Origin: Macrococcus epidermidis
Lineage (GTDB): Bacteria > Bacillota > Bacilli > Staphylococcales > Staphylococcaceae
Direction: 5' to 3'
Assembly (NCBI RefSeq): GCF_003259695.1
Contig: NZ_PZJH01000002.1
Span: 124,001-188,000 of the forward strand
Length of the DNA stretch: 64,000 nt
Shown: in pieces, positions 8,206-17,966 of the stretch
How positions within the stretch are numbered: the first letter of the stretch is position 1
Layout of the letters: every line of letters begins with the position of its first letter
Position numbers and translations under genes: made by a program
The notes under the pieces: model-generated
What the model was told of the DNA's origin: nothing
Databases searched by the model: none
The model's input: the letters and a program-made list of their open reading frames with translations, nothing else

Positions 8206-11200
8206 ATGAAAAAATCAAACAAAAGTAAATTAGATTTCCTTCCTAACAGATTAAATAAATTTTCGATCAGAAAATTTTCATCTGTGGGTACAGCTTCAAT
8301 TTTAATTGGATCTTTAGTATTTACAGGAAACCAAGCGCTTGCAGCAACAGATGATACAACAACGACTGAGGCAGCAACGACTGAAGCAGCAGCATCAGAA
8401 GCGACATATACTATTGGAGATAAAACTTGGTATGATTTTAACTTAAACAATATGTATGATGCCGGCGAAGATAAAGGAATTGGTAACATTACTGTTATAG
8501 TTTCAGATTATGGTGGAGCTGAAGTAGCAAGAACTGTATCTGATGCTAATGGTAACTGGAGCATTTCAGGTTTGAAAGACGGAAAATATAAAATTAACTT
8601 TGTGGCACCTGATTTAACTTATCAGGGAGTACGTCAAAATGAACACGTTGGAACTGGTCAAAACTCAGTAGGTCCAACGGATGCATTATTTGAAATCAAT
8701 GGAGCAGACAACTTTAATTTAGATCAAGGATATATCGTTCCTGGTTATAACGTTAATGACGATAGTAAAATAGAACCACCAACAACAGAAGCGCCAACAA
8801 CAGAAGCGCCAACAACAGAACCACCAACAACAGAACCACCAACAACAGAAGCACCAACAACAGAAGCGCCAACAACAGAAGCACCAACAACAGAAGCACC
8901 AACAACAGAAGCGCCGACAACAGAAGCACCGACAACAGAAGCACCGACAACAGAAGCACCGACAACAGAAGCACCAGTTGAGGACACTGGCAACCATAAA
9001 ATTGCTGGTCGTATCTTTGACGATCTTTTAGGCGCTAACGGTGAAGCGAACAACAACTTACGTGATGAAAATGAAAGTTTAGTGTTAGCTACTCCAGAAG
9101 AGTTAGCGGCTTTCAAAGTTGAATTACGTGATGAAGCTGGTAATATCGTTGCGGAAAAATCTTTAGATGCAACTGGTTACTATGAGTTTACTGGTTTAAA
9201 AAATGGTACTTATAATGTAACGTTTAAAAACCCATTAACTTGGTCACCTGTTATCGCTAACGTTGATTTTGATGCAAGTGATGATAGAGACTCAGATGGT
9301 CCAACAGATATACGTGTTGTAATCAACAACAATGATTCATTACATGTAGACCAAGGATATAAAAAAGGTGCAGGACATTCAGTAAATGATTTACCGGGTA
9401 ACCCTGAACCACCAACTACAGAAGCACCACCAACAGTTGAACAACCACCAGCAACAACTGAAGAACCTCCAACAACAGAAAAACCTGATACTGGTAAATA
9501 TTCTTTAGGTGACAAAGTTTGGGAAGATAAATTAGAGGAAGATACTAAAGCGCCAAATAATGTTCAGGATGCTGACGAAAAAGGTATCGAAGGTATTAAA
9601 GTAACTTTACATGACTATGCTGGTAACTTTGTAGGTGAAACTTACACGGATGCTAACGGTCAGTACAGATTCGATAACTTACCAAACGGTACTTACCGTG
9701 TTGATTTTGATACACCACTTGGCTGGTCACCAGTTATTGCTAACTTAGGAGACGAAGTTATTGATTCAGACGGTCCTGTGGCAGTTTTAGCTGATATCAA
9801 TGGTAAAGACAATCTGGATGTAGACCAAGGTTATGTAAATAATGGTGGAGGTGGAGTAGTTACTCCAGTTCCAACGCCAGATCCTGGTAAACCAGAACCG
9901 ACTCCAGAACCAACCCCAGACCCAGTTAGACCTGAAGGTAAATACTCTATCGGAGATAAAGTATGGTGGGATGATCAAGATAAAGAAGGCAACTTAGATA
10001 ACTTACAAGATCCAAATGAAGCACCTGTTAAAGATTTAAAAGTTACAATTCGTGACGAAGCAGGTAACTTAATCGGTACAACTTATACTGATGCAAATGG
10101 TCATTATCAATTTGATAACTTACCAAACGGCACTTATATCGTTAATTTCCACAATCCATTAGATTGGTCACCAGTCATTGCTAACTTAGAAGCTGATTTA
10201 CATGATGTAATCGATTCAGATGGACCAACAGATGTACGTGTTGTCATTAATGGTGCGAGTAACTTTGATGTAGACCAAGGTTATGTATTAAAAACTGGTT
10301 CACCAGTTATTGTACCTCCAGGCGGCGGTGGAGAAGTAACGCCACCAGTAACACCTCCAGGCGGCGGTGGAGAAGTAACACCTCCAACAAAATTACCATT
10401 ACCTCCAGAAGTATGTTCTGTTGTTTCTATCGGTGAAGGTACAGCTGGTAACTTATCTATCGGAAACAAAGTATGGTGGGATGCTAACCGTAACAACATG
10501 CAAGACGCTGGAGAAAACCCAGTTGTAGGATTACGTGTAACATTACGTGACTACTCTGGTAATACAATTGGTGAAACTTATACTAATGCTTGGGGAGAAT
10601 ATGCGTTCCATGGCTTAGCTGAAGGAACTTACATCGTAAACTTCCACAACCCATTAGACTGGTCACCAGTTATCGCTAATATCGAAGCAGACTTACATGA
10701 TGAAGTTGATTCAGATGGTCCAATCGATGTTATCGTAAACTTAAAAGATAAATCTAACGCTAATGTAGACCAAGGTTACTATGGTACTGGCGAAGCTGGA
10801 CCAAATTGTGATACAGGTATTACACCTCCTGGCGACAACGGTGGCGGAGATGACAAAACTCCGGTAACACCTCCAACAGATGGTGGCGGAGATGACAAGA
10901 CTCCAGTAACACCTCCAACAGATGGTGGCGGAGATGACAAAACTCCAGTAACACCTCCAACAGATGGTGGCGGAGATGACAAAACTCCAGTAACACCTCC
11001 AGCAGATGGTGGTGGAGATGATAAGACTCCAGTAACACCTCCAACAGATGGTGGTCAATTACCTGACGTTAATGATTCAGAGAAAGCTACTGTAACACCA
11101 GATAGCAATTTACCGGATACAGGTGAAGCGAACAATGCAGCAATTGCAACTGGTGCAGCAGCAGCATTATTAGCTGGTGGCGCATTAATTGCAGCTTCTC

Positions 11201-11226
11201 GTAAAAGAAGAGACGAAGAAATTTAA
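8206..11226 (+). CDS. LPXTG-anchored surface protein with five SdrD-type B domains
   Basis: A 1006-residue cell-wall protein. Residues 19-47 form a YSIRK-type signal peptide (FSIRKF...GTASILIGS, cleavage near ALA-A47). B-like Cna/SdrD domains lie at about 66-176, 263-386, 430-544, 577-694 and 746-859. They carry acidic EF-hand-like loops (for example [12 protein letters not shown]) and, in domains 2-5, a shared SPVIAN motif. Linkers are 13 copies of PTTEA (192-256), PTPDPG-type and PPGGGG stretches, then five [14 protein letters not shown] repeats (879-948). LPDTG (969-973), a hydrophobic segment and KRRDEE complete the sortase A signal. It lacks the N1-N2-N3 ligand-binding A region and SD repeats of Sdr proteins. 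The only two cysteines (737, 868) flank domain 5. Ligand unknown. Confidence 0.93.
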   Translation: MKKSNKSKLDFLPNRLNKFSIRKFSSVGTASILIGSLVFTGNQALAATDDTTTTEAATTEAAASEATYTIGDKTWYDFNLNNMYDAGEDKGIGNITVIVSDYGGAEVARTVSDANGNWSISGLKDGKYKINFVAPDLTYQGVRQNEHVGTGQNSVGPTDALFEINGADNFNLDQGYIVPGYNVNDDSKIEPPTTEAPTTEAPTTEPPTTEPPTTEAPTTEAPTTEAPTTEAPTTEAPTTEAPTTEAPTTEAPTTEAPVEDTGNHKIAGRIFDDLLGANGEANNNLRDENESLVLATPEELAAFKVELRDEAGNIVAEKSLDATGYYEFTGLKNGTYNVTFKNPLTWSPVIANVDFDASDDRDSDGPTDIRVVINNNDSLHVDQGYKKGAGHSVNDLPGNPEPPTTEAPPTVEQPPATTEEPPTTEKPDTGKYSLGDKVWEDKLEEDTKAPNNVQDADEKGIEGIKVTLHDYAGNFVGETYTDANGQYRFDNLPNGTYRVDFDTPLGWSPVIANLGDEVIDSDGPVAVLADINGKDNLDVDQGYVNNGGGGVVTPVPTPDPGKPEPTPEPTPDPVRPEGKYSIGDKVWWDDQDKEGNLDNLQDPNEAPVKDLKVTIRDEAGNLIGTTYTDANGHYQFDNLPNGTYIVNFHNPLDWSPVIANLEADLHDVIDSDGPTDVRVVINGASNFDVDQGYVLKTGSPVIVPPGGGGEVTPPVTPPGGGGEVTPPTKLPLPPEVCSVVSIGEGTAGNLSIGNKVWWDANRNNMQDAGENPVVGLRVTLRDYSGNTIGETYTNAWGEYAFHGLAEGTYIVNFHNPLDWSPVIANIEADLHDEVDSDGPIDVIVNLKDKSNANVDQGYYGTGEAGPNCDTGITPPGDNGGGDDKTPVTPPTDGGGDDKTPVTPPTDGGGDDKTPVTPPTDGGGDDKTPVTPPADGGGDDKTPVTPPTDGGQLPDVNDSEKATVTPDSNLPDTGEANNAAIATGAAAALLAGGALIAASRKRRDEEI
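8779..8973 (+). repeat. 15-bp tandem repeat (13 units) coding for [10 protein letters not shown]
   Basis: Thirteen in-frame 15-bp units of the form CCAACAACAGAAGCN, differing mainly at the last codon (A or P) and at third positions (gcg/gca, cca/ccg). They form a flexible Thr/Pro-rich stalk and are a likely site of length variation by slippage. Confidence 0.95.
10840..11049 (+). repeat. 42-bp tandem repeat (5 units) before the LPXTG signal
   Basis: Five in-frame 42-bp units coding for the 14-residue [14 protein letters not shown] motif, with only silent changes plus one T-to-A change. It forms a wall-spanning region ahead of the sorting signal. Confidence 0.95.
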
Positions 11227-11236
11227 TAATTAACCT

Positions 11237-11275
11237 AAAAAGGAAGATCTCAAATTTGAGATCTTCCTTTTTCAT
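11237..11275. terminator. Bidirectional terminator between surface-protein and ALDH genes
   Basis: A perfect 15-bp stem (11237-11251 with 11258-11272) with a 6-nt loop, T-rich on both strands. It lies between convergent genes that end at 11226 and 11283. Confidence 0.93.
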
Positions 11276-11282
11276 TTATATA

Positions 11283-12653
11283 TCATTTAAATATTTGTTT
11301 GACGTATCTGAATTTTCCTTTGTAAGGTGGAAACATAATACCGGATTCCAACTTCGTACTTTTTGTCATATATGCTTTTTGATGACTGAATAATTCAAAT
11401 GTATATTTTCCGTGGTAGTGTCCCATACCTGAATGTCCCACACCGCCAAAAGGTAAATAAGGATTAGCGACATGCATGATTGTATCATTTACACATCCGC
11501 CGCCAAATGATACACGTGTGAATACGTCTCTAATAAAATCATGATCATCGCTAAATATATATAATGCCAATGGTTTTTCATATTGCTGAATTGTTTCAAA
11601 AATTTCTTCTTTGTAATTGTAACCGATGATCGGTAAGATAGGTCCGAATATTTCTTCCTGCATTGATAAGTCGTTTAATCGAGCATCAATAAGTGTCGGT
11701 GCAATATGTAGTACATCTGCTTTTGAAGCGCCTCCAATAAGAATACGGTCATGTGCTTCATCAATCATTGCTGTTAAGCGATTAAAGTGCTGGTCATTGA
11801 TAATGTGACCATAGTCTTCACTTTCTAAAGCATTTTTCCCGTAAAATTCATTCAATGTAGATTGCATCGCTTTAAGAAATTTGTCTTTCACTTTATTGTC
11901 AATCAATACGTAATCAGGTGCGATACAAGTTTGTCCGGCATTCATGAATTTACCGAACGCAATGCGTTCAGCCGCCACTTTAATATTAGCTGTATCATCT
12001 ATGATTGTAGGGCTCTTTCCACCGAGTTCCAGCGTAACTGGTGTAAGGTGTTTACTAGCTTTTTCATAGACGATTTGTCCTACTTTTGTACTACCTGTAA
12101 AGAAGATATAATCAAATCGAACGTCCAGTAAAGCTGACGTTACTTCTTTTTCTCCTTGAATCACTTTTACGTATTCAGGTTCAAAGACTTCCTTCAAAAT
12201 TTGTTCGATAACAATGCTTGTTTGAGGTGTATGTTCTGAAGGTTTGACAACTACACAGTTTCCAGCTGCGATAGCACCAATTAATGGGGACATAACAAGT
12301 TGGAATGGATAGTTGAATGGTCCGATGATAAGCACAGTACCGTATGGTTCATACATTAAATAACTTTTACCAGGAAATTGCATCATCGGCGTATTGATTG
12401 ATTTCACCTTGCTCCAGTTTTTGATTTCCTTGATATATGTAGAAAGTTCTTTTAACACGATGCCAATTTCAGTAGCGTACGCTTCAACTTTTCCCTTCCC
12501 AAGATCGCTGTTTAAAGCATCGATAATATCTGTTTCATGGGCTTTTATTGCTTTTTTTAACGCTTTTAATTTTTTTCTTCTTAGTTTAATCTGCTTTGTT
12601 TCGTGCGTTGCAAAATAGTCTTTCATCTTTTTGATATCTTCGTGAATATTCAT
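11283..12653 (-). CDS. Aldehyde dehydrogenase family protein (class 3-like)
   Basis: A 456-residue NAD(P)-dependent aldehyde dehydrogenase. Visible motifs: FTGSTKVG (cofactor binding), catalytic Glu209 in LELGGKSP and the nucleophile Cys243 in GQTCIAPDY. Length and the GGCVND/PFGGVGHSGMGHYHG tail match the short class 3/YwdH-AldH type that oxidises fatty or aromatic aldehydes. I choose ATG 12653 with GGAGG seven bases upstream. S. aureus has an ALDH near ppaC in the same order. Divergent from the Gfo/Idh gene. Exact substrate unknown. Confidence 0.88.
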   Translation of the reverse strand: MNIHEDIKKMKDYFATHETKQIKLRRKKLKALKKAIKAHETDIIDALNSDLGKGKVEAYATEIGIVLKELSTYIKEIKNWSKVKSINTPMMQFPGKSYLMYEPYGTVLIIGPFNYPFQLVMSPLIGAIAAGNCVVVKPSEHTPQTSIVIEQILKEVFEPEYVKVIQGEKEVTSALLDVRFDYIFFTGSTKVGQIVYEKASKHLTPVTLELGGKSPTIIDDTANIKVAAERIAFGKFMNAGQTCIAPDYVLIDNKVKDKFLKAMQSTLNEFYGKNALESEDYGHIINDQHFNRLTAMIDEAHDRILIGGASKADVLHIAPTLIDARLNDLSMQEEIFGPILPIIGYNYKEEIFETIQQYEKPLALYIFSDDHDFIRDVFTRVSFGGGCVNDTIMHVANPYLPFGGVGHSGMGHYHGKYTFELFSHQKAYMTKSTKLESGIMFPPYKGKFRYVKQIFK

Positions 12654-12729
12654 GAAAATTCCTCCATTTAGCATTGTTAAGGTGTATACTATTTAATAAA
12701 CAAACGATAAAAATTACGGGGTGAAATAA

Positions 12730-13692
12730 ATGAAATTTGGTCTTATCGGAACAAACTGGATTACTGATCGATTTATCGAAGCAGGTATTACTGTTCCAGA
12801 ATTTGAACTACATAGCGTCTATTCCAGAACGATTGAACGTGCGCAAAGTTTTGCAGAAAAACATCATATTCCTAACTTTACAGATAATATGGATAAATTG
12901 TTGAATGATGAAGCAGTGGATATCATTTATATAGCTACACCAAATATATTACATCATCAACAGGCAATACAAGCAATGAATCGTGGGAAACATGTTTTAT
13001 GCGAAAAACCGATCGCCACAAGTGAAAAAAACTTTAATTTAATGTATCAGGCGATGGAAAATAATGATGTGTTCTTCATGGAAGCGATGAAAAGTATCTA
13101 CTCACCATCTTTTATCAAACTTCATGAATGGATTAAAGAAATCGGAATCATTCGTCGTGCCAACTTCCACTATAATCAATATTCCTCTCGCTATGATAAA
13201 TATAAAGATGGTATAGTAGAAAATGCTTTTAAACCTGAACTGGGAAACGGAGCATTAATGGACTTAGGTGTCTATACTATTAGTCCTTTAGTTAATTTAT
13301 TTGGAATGCCTAAAACAATTCAGGCGACTGGCAAACTGTTGTCAACTGGCGCTGATGGGCAAGGTACGATTATTTGTAATCATCATTATATGACATCTGT
13401 ACTCAGCTATTCAAAAATTATTGATAGCCATTTACCATCAGAGATTATTGGCGAAGAAGGTATTATATTAATTGATAAAATCTCTGCACCAAATAAAGTT
13501 CAGAAGTTGAATCGTCATGGAGAAGTTATTGATGAAATAGTGAGTGATGCACCACCTATGTCATATGAAATAGCCCATTTCATAGAAGCGATTAAAAATA
13601 AAGATTTTAAGGCGCTCAATTTAGAGACTTCACATCAAACAATGAAAGTAATTGATGAAGTAAAAAAACAAATTGGCATTTTAATAAAATAA
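12730..13692 (+). CDS. Gfo/Idh/MocA family NAD(P)-dependent oxidoreductase
   Basis: A 320-residue protein with an N-terminal Rossmann domain (FGLIGTNWITDRF, residues 3-15), the family EKP motif (HVLCEKPIATS, about residues 92-102) with the catalytic lysine, and a C-terminal alpha/beta substrate domain containing GALMDLGVYTI. It resembles uncharacterised B. subtilis YulF-type dehydrogenases acting on sugars or inositol-like compounds. Substrate cannot be named. The start ATG 12730 follows GGGGTGAAATAA. Monocistronic, ending at a strong terminator shared with the convergent GNAT gene. Confidence 0.83.
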   Translation: MKFGLIGTNWITDRFIEAGITVPEFELHSVYSRTIERAQSFAEKHHIPNFTDNMDKLLNDEAVDIIYIATPNILHHQQAIQAMNRGKHVLCEKPIATSEKNFNLMYQAMENNDVFFMEAMKSIYSPSFIKLHEWIKEIGIIRRANFHYNQYSSRYDKYKDGIVENAFKPELGNGALMDLGVYTISPLVNLFGMPKTIQATGKLLSTGADGQGTIICNHHYMTSVLSYSKIIDSHLPSEIIGEEGIILIDKISAPNKVQKLNRHGEVIDEIVSDAPPMSYEIAHFIEAIKNKDFKALNLETSHQTMKVIDEVKKQIGILIK

Positions 13693-13758
13693 GTTATTGA
13701 TTATTCAGAAAATTTAAATTATAATAAAGCCATACCATTTTTTCATTCTTTCAAATAT

Positions 13759-13793
13759 AACAAAAAGAGACGCACCCCGCGTCTCTTTTTGTT
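13759..13793. terminator. Bidirectional terminator
   Basis: A perfect 15-bp stem (13759-13773 with 13779-13793), 5-nt loop, flanked by T runs on both strands. It serves the Gfo/Idh gene and the convergent GNAT-ppaC pair, whose stop codon at 13792 lies in its right arm. Confidence 0.93.
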
Positions 13794-14061
13794 ATTTAAT
13801 CAGTTCTTTTAACTCGGTATCACGTTCCATTACGATACGTGCATATGAACATAAAGGAATAATCTTTAAATTATTTGCCTTGGCATAATCTGTAACTTTT
13901 AATACTAAAGCTTTAGCGATACCCTGACCACGTAACTTTGGATCTGTATATGTGTGGTCGATTGCGATTGTGTCTTGTCCTGAAGGCTGGAAAGTGATTT
14001 CTGCTTCTGGTTGTGCTTCATCACCGATATAGAATTTATTATTTCCTTGAATAATTTCCAT
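13792..14061 (-). CDS. Small GNAT N-acetyltransferase, YjdJ type
   Basis: An 89-residue single-domain protein of the YjdJ/Gcn5-related N-acetyltransferase family. The acetyl-CoA loop is seen as LRGQGIAKALV. The short length is normal for this subfamily, whose substrate is unknown. I choose the ATG at 14061 (AGAGGTG upstream) over a GTG three codons earlier. It lies 18 bp after ppaC on the same strand and is probably co-transcribed. S. aureus keeps a similar small gene beside ppaC. Confidence 0.85.
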   Translation of the reverse strand: MEIIQGNNKFYIGDEAQPEAEITFQPSGQDTIAIDHTYTDPKLRGQGIAKALVLKVTDYAKANNLKIIPLCSYARIVMERDTELKELIK

Positions 14062-14079
14062 GACAAACACCTCTTCTAT

Positions 14080-14997
14080 TTATGATAATACATCTGTAAG
14101 CTGTGGAACAACTTGTTTCTTACGAGATACGACACCTTCAAGTACAGCTGTATTTTTATCTAATACGACATTGAATGCTTTTTCAACTGCTGCTTGTTGT
14201 TGTCCTAATGCTAACACTTTAGAGTTAGAGTTTAAGATGTCAGTAACAACAAGGACAAATAATGCATATCCTTCTTGTGCTGTTTCAGCATTGATTGCAT
14301 TTTCTAATTCTTCCTGACGGCTTAATACTTCATCGATATCAACAGTATTTACTTGAGCAACGCGAACTTCGTGCTCACCCATTGAGAATGATTTTGCATC
14401 GATATTTAATAATTCTTCAGCTGTCTTATCGGCAGTATTTGCGCCAGCTTTTAACATATCTAATCCGTAAGATTGAATATCAACGTTAGCAATAGCAGCT
14501 AATTCTTCAGCAGCTTTAACGTCTTCATCTGTACAAGTTGGAGATTTAAATAATAATGAATCTGAAATAATAGCAGATACCATTAAGCCTGCAATTTCAG
14601 GTTTAATTTCAACACCATGTTCTTTATACATCTTGTTTAAGATTGTTGCTGTACAACCAACTGGTTCTGCACGGTAGTATAAAGGTCCTGCTGTTTCAAA
14701 GTTAGCAATACGGTGATGATCTACTACCATTAAGATATTCGCATCTTCAATGCCGTCAGCTGACTGTTGAAACTCGTTATGGTCAACTAAGATAACATCT
14801 TCACCATGTAAGCGTTCGATCACGCGGGGAGCATTTACATTGAAGTGTTTTAAAGCATATTCTGTTTCACCATTTAAGTCACCTAAACGAACCGCTTCGA
14901 TGTCTTTTCCTAAAGCTTTTTGTAAATCTTCCATTACTAAAGCTGATGTTACTGTGTCTGTATCTGGGTTTTTATGTCCGAAAGTTAAAATTTTCAT
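14080..14997 (-). CDS. ppaC: Manganese-dependent inorganic pyrophosphatase (family II)
   Basis: A 305-residue DHH-family pyrophosphatase that hydrolyses PPi to phosphate in the cytoplasm. The N-terminal DHH domain shows the metal ligands His8, Asp12 and Asp14 (GHKNPDTDT) and the VVDHHR motif near residue 97. The C-terminal DHHA2 domain ends with [10 protein letters not shown], the substrate-binding RK pair. Length is typical. Start ATG 14997 after AAAGGAG. Removing PPi pulls many biosynthetic steps, including nearby pncB and nadE reactions. Confidence 0.96.
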   Translation of the reverse strand: MKILTFGHKNPDTDTVTSALVMEDLQKALGKDIEAVRLGDLNGETEYALKHFNVNAPRVIERLHGEDVILVDHNEFQQSADGIEDANILMVVDHHRIANFETAGPLYYRAEPVGCTATILNKMYKEHGVEIKPEIAGLMVSAIISDSLLFKSPTCTDEDVKAAEELAAIANVDIQSYGLDMLKAGANTADKTAEELLNIDAKSFSMGEHEVRVAQVNTVDIDEVLSRQEELENAINAETAQEGYALFVLVVTDILNSNSKVLALGQQQAAVEKAFNVVLDKNTAVLEGVVSRKKQVVPQLTDVLS

Positions 14998-15039
14998 AAT
15001 AGTCTCCTTTTAGTATAATTCTTATCTATTTTATCATGA

Positions 15040-15597
15040 TTATTTGATCTCTTCTACAGTCATGCCTAATACGTTCTTGAAGTGTTGTAGTGCATAACGA
15101 TGACCTTCCGGATTGAATGAAGCAACCGCGCGTTCATCGACTGACATTTCAAAGCCTAAATTATACCCTTCTACTGCTGTATGAAGTACGCAAATATCAG
15201 TGCATACCCCAGCAAGTTCGATCTCTTTTATATTTCTTTCGCGTAAAAGTTGTAATAAAGGCGTACCACTAAACGCACTATATCGCATTTTATCAATCCA
15301 GAATACGTGGTTATTATCTTTATCACGCAAATAGAGTTCATGCAACTTACCATAAAGATGTCTACCATCCGTATCTTTAATGTTGTGCGGTGGGAATAAT
15401 TTCGTTTCAGGATGATAAGTATCATTTTCAAAATGTAGATCCATCAATACAAAAATCGGCTTATTGTTATCTTTATAGTCATTCCATTTTTTAACCATTG
15501 TCTCTTCCAGCGCAATTGCAGGTTCTCCGCACGTCAGTTTACCATCAAGTGCTACAAAGTCATTAGAATAATCAATAATTAATAAAGCTTCACTCAT
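15040..15597 (-). CDS. pncA: Nicotinamidase (isochorismatase-fold cysteine hydrolase)
   Basis: A 185-residue protein with the nicotinamidase triad Asp9 (IIDYSNDF), Lys103 (IDKMRYSAF) and Cys136 (GVCTDICV), plus metal-site residues Asp53, His55 and His71. It converts nicotinamide to nicotinate, which PncB and NadE (encoded 4-6 kb away) take to NAD. Start ATG 15597 with AAAGGAG upstream. A related isochorismatase-family amidase is at the same place in S. aureus. It has its own promoter region, divergent from the beta-helix gene. Confidence 0.85.
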   Translation of the reverse strand: MSEALLIIDYSNDFVALDGKLTCGEPAIALEETMVKKWNDYKDNNKPIFVLMDLHFENDTYHPETKLFPPHNIKDTDGRHLYGKLHELYLRDKDNNHVFWIDKMRYSAFSGTPLLQLLRERNIKEIELAGVCTDICVLHTAVEGYNLGFEMSVDERAVASFNPEGHRYALQHFKNVLGMTVEEIK

Positions 15598-15699
15598 CGT
15601 CAGCGCTCCTTTAAACGTAAGTTTTAAATTTAGAGTATACTGTTGATTAAAACAGGGTATAATCTTAATTACATTATAAATGATTTGAAGGTGTTATAA

Positions 15700-16836
15700 A
15701 TGAAAAAGATTAATATTAAAGATTTTGGTGCGAAGGGTCGCCATGTTCTTTTTGATACGATTGGCTTACAGCGTGCACTGAATCAGGCAAAAAAAGAGCC
15801 TGTAGAAGTTTATGTTCCAGAAGGGACATATTACATCGGTAAAGAATTAGTGATTTATGCACACACTTATTTACATTTGCATCTTGATGCTGTTTTGCGC
15901 CGAATGAGTCCTTTTGCAATGCTTAAAAATGGTAGGAAAAGTGAAGGATATAAAGGGTACGATGGTAATGGTTATATTAAGATTGAAGGTGGGACGTTTG
16001 ATCAATATGGTCATGTCCTAAATTTCAATAATAGTATTATGTCGCTTGGTCATGCGCGTGAAATTGAAATTAAAGATGTAACCTTTAAAAATGTTGTTCA
16101 GGGCCATGCGATAGATGCATGTGGTATCGATGGTTTTAAAGTATCGGGATGTAAGTTTCTCGGGTTTCGTGATGATAGTGGAGAACGTGCTTTTAGTGAA
16201 GCGATTCAACTAGATCTACAACTGAAAGACTCTTTCCCTAAGTTCGGTGAATATGATGGCACAGTGACGAAGAATGTCATCATTGAAAACTGTTATTTCG
16301 GTAATTCTAATGAACCGATGATGAAACCGTGGAACAGAGCGATAGGCAGTCATGCCAGCACATATGAAATTTATTATGAGAATATCACTGTAAAAAATAA
16401 TACGTTTGACAAGATGGGAGATTATGCACTTACTTTCCTAAAATCAAAAGTATTGCATGTATATGATAATACCTTTAATGACTGTAATGGTGGTATACGT
16501 TATTTAGCAACGAAGCAGGGGAAATATTCACTTGATCTATACGGGAGAGACCATGGTGCTCAAGCAGGTGAAATGACTGTTATACGTAACAATCATTTTC
16601 ACTCTATCAATGATAAATACGCAATATTATTTCAGAGTTATGATGGTAAGAAGAATAAAGATATCTATATCATCGATAATCAATTCAGTGAAGACAATAC
16701 ATGTACCATAAAGATAGGTGCAGCGAAAAATGTCGTGTGTATGCAAAATAAAAACTTAAAAAAGATTAAAAAGATAGAAGTAGATGATTTTTATGCAGAA
16801 ACGATTGCTAAAGATGAATCTGTTGGTGAGTTATAA
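15700..16836 (+). CDS. Right-handed parallel beta-helix protein (pectate-lyase-like fold)
   Basis: A 378-residue protein opening with the IKDFGAKG motif typical of pectate-lyase/GH28-like superfamily members, followed by repeated strands of the type ENCYFGN, VKNNTFDKMG, VYDNTFNDCNGGI and IRNNHFHSI, which form a parallel beta-helix. No signal peptide or anchor is visible, so export is unproven. The activity could be polysaccharide lyase, hydrolase or epimerase; catalytic residues cannot be assigned. Start ATG 15700 after GAAGGTG. It stands alone between pncA and nos and is not a usual neighbour of nos in S. aureus. Confidence 0.75.
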   Translation: MKKINIKDFGAKGRHVLFDTIGLQRALNQAKKEPVEVYVPEGTYYIGKELVIYAHTYLHLHLDAVLRRMSPFAMLKNGRKSEGYKGYDGNGYIKIEGGTFDQYGHVLNFNNSIMSLGHAREIEIKDVTFKNVVQGHAIDACGIDGFKVSGCKFLGFRDDSGERAFSEAIQLDLQLKDSFPKFGEYDGTVTKNVIIENCYFGNSNEPMMKPWNRAIGSHASTYEIYYENITVKNNTFDKMGDYALTFLKSKVLHVYDNTFNDCNGGIRYLATKQGKYSLDLYGRDHGAQAGEMTVIRNNHFHSINDKYAILFQSYDGKKNKDIYIIDNQFSEDNTCTIKIGAAKNVVCMQNKNLKKIKKIEVDDFYAETIAKDESVGEL

Positions 16837-16880
16837 AAGCAACGTGTCCTAATGAAACGGACACGCTGCTTTTTTCTTTT
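16835..16880 (+). terminator. Terminator of the beta-helix gene, embedded in the 3' end of nos
   Basis: A 15-bp stem with one mismatch (16835-16849 with 16859-16873) followed by a T-rich run. The right arm codes, on the other strand, for the last residues of nos (KKAACP). Confidence 0.85.
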
Positions 16881-17892
16881 TATAATAAAAATTCGGTTCG
16901 TGATAACTATTGTCGTAACCTTTGTGCCAGTTATGAACAAGGGAAGGAGATATCGGAGGAATAAGCCACGTCCAGTCTCCAGTTACTTTTCTATTATTTG
17001 CCGCTTCATTCTCTTCAAATTTTAAAAATTGTCTGCTGGCGTTGTAATGATCAACGATGGAATAGCCTTGCTGTTTAAATGAATGATAAACTGCATAGTT
17101 TAATTCAACGACGACTTTATCGCGCCAGTAACTCGTCGTTCTGCTTGTATCTAAATCCATACTGCGGGCGATAGGCTCCAGTAAGTTATAACGATAATCA
17201 TCTAGAAAATTACGACTTGCAATCTCACTTTCCATATACCAGCCATTAAAAGGACAAAGTGGATAAGTAATACCGCCGATAGATAAATCCATGCCAGATA
17301 TAATCGGTACAGCATACCAATGAAGATTTAAGTCATTAAACTTTGGAAAGTCAGGATGTTCAATACGTACTTCTTTTATAAGGTCAGGATGAATATCATA
17401 TGTTTTGTATTGATTATCATAACGATAGAGTAACGGTAAAAATTTTCCGAATGATTTGTAACCGGTATGTTCAATTAATTTTTTCGTATCACTAACAATT
17501 GGATCATCAGCATATCGAATAAGCTGATCGTTTAGCAGTTCGAAATTAATGTTAGCTTGCTGATTAAAGATTGTGATAGTCGGAATAATTTTCCCGTTAT
17601 TTGTTGCACGCTCGATATGTGTTTCAAGTGCAGTGAGATAGTCTTTTTCCTCTGTTACATGGCGCATATCAACGACATTTAACTTATCCCATATAAGACG
17701 ACCGATACAGCGATTACTATTGCGCCAGGCAAGACGTGCACCGTATGTCAATTCTTCTGTTGTATGTATATAAGAGCCGGTATGCTCAATTTCTTGTTGA
17801 ATTGACAGTAATCTTTTATTAATCGTATCTTCTTCAATGTTTAATTCATTGCCCATCTGTTTTATAAATGATTTAGCTTTTTCGAATAACAA
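16849..17892 (-). CDS. nos: Bacterial nitric oxide synthase oxygenase
   Basis: A 347-residue heme enzyme oxidising L-arginine to nitric oxide and citrulline, with electrons from cellular flavodoxin or ferredoxin reductases, since bacterial Nos lacks the reductase domain. The heme-thiolate Cys is in WRNSNRCIGR; the substrate-binding region GWYMESEIASRNF and the C-terminal WTWLIPPISPSLVHNWH (pterin/heme contacts) are intact. I place the start at TTG 17892: GAGGTGAT lies just upstream and the resulting N-terminus (L-F-E-K-A) aligns with my recollection of S. aureus Nos. Preceded by the terminator of the MFS gene, so it needs its own promoter. NO made here may protect against oxidative stress. 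Confidence 0.94.
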   Translation of the reverse strand: MLFEKAKSFIKQMGNELNIEEDTINKRLLSIQQEIEHTGSYIHTTEELTYGARLAWRNSNRCIGRLIWDKLNVVDMRHVTEEKDYLTALETHIERATNNGKIIPTITIFNQQANINFELLNDQLIRYADDPIVSDTKKLIEHTGYKSFGKFLPLLYRYDNQYKTYDIHPDLIKEVRIEHPDFPKFNDLNLHWYAVPIISGMDLSIGGITYPLCPFNGWYMESEIASRNFLDDYRYNLLEPIARSMDLDTSRTTSYWRDKVVVELNYAVYHSFKQQGYSIVDHYNASRQFLKFEENEAANNRKVTGDWTWLIPPISPSLVHNWHKGYDNSYHEPNFYYKKKKAACPFH

Positions 17893-17937
17893 TTGTATCA
17901 CCTCACTTTTATTTATTCTTATTATTTCTATTCTACA

Positions 17938-17966
17938 ATAAAAAAAGCCCGATTTGGGCTTTTTGA
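17938..17966. terminator. Terminator after the MFS gene
   Basis: The stem AAAAAGCCC/GGGCTTTTT with a 5-6-nt loop is T-rich on both strands. It stops the minus-strand MFS transcript before nos. Confidence 0.88.

Noticed and set aside
8719-9116. Long open frames on the minus strand opposite the PTTEA repeats
   Set aside because: They are periodic artefacts of the 15-bp repeat (Cys/Phe-, Leu- or Val/Gly-rich), without ribosome sites or recognisable domains.
10741-11058. Minus-strand open frames opposite the 42-bp repeats
   Set aside because: Low-complexity shadows of the plus-strand repeat in several frames; no start signals.
13700-13714. CodY-like box ATTATTCAGAAAATT (13 of 15)
   Set aside because: It lies downstream of the Gfo/Idh gene and between convergent genes, where it precedes no promoter; likely chance in AT-rich DNA.
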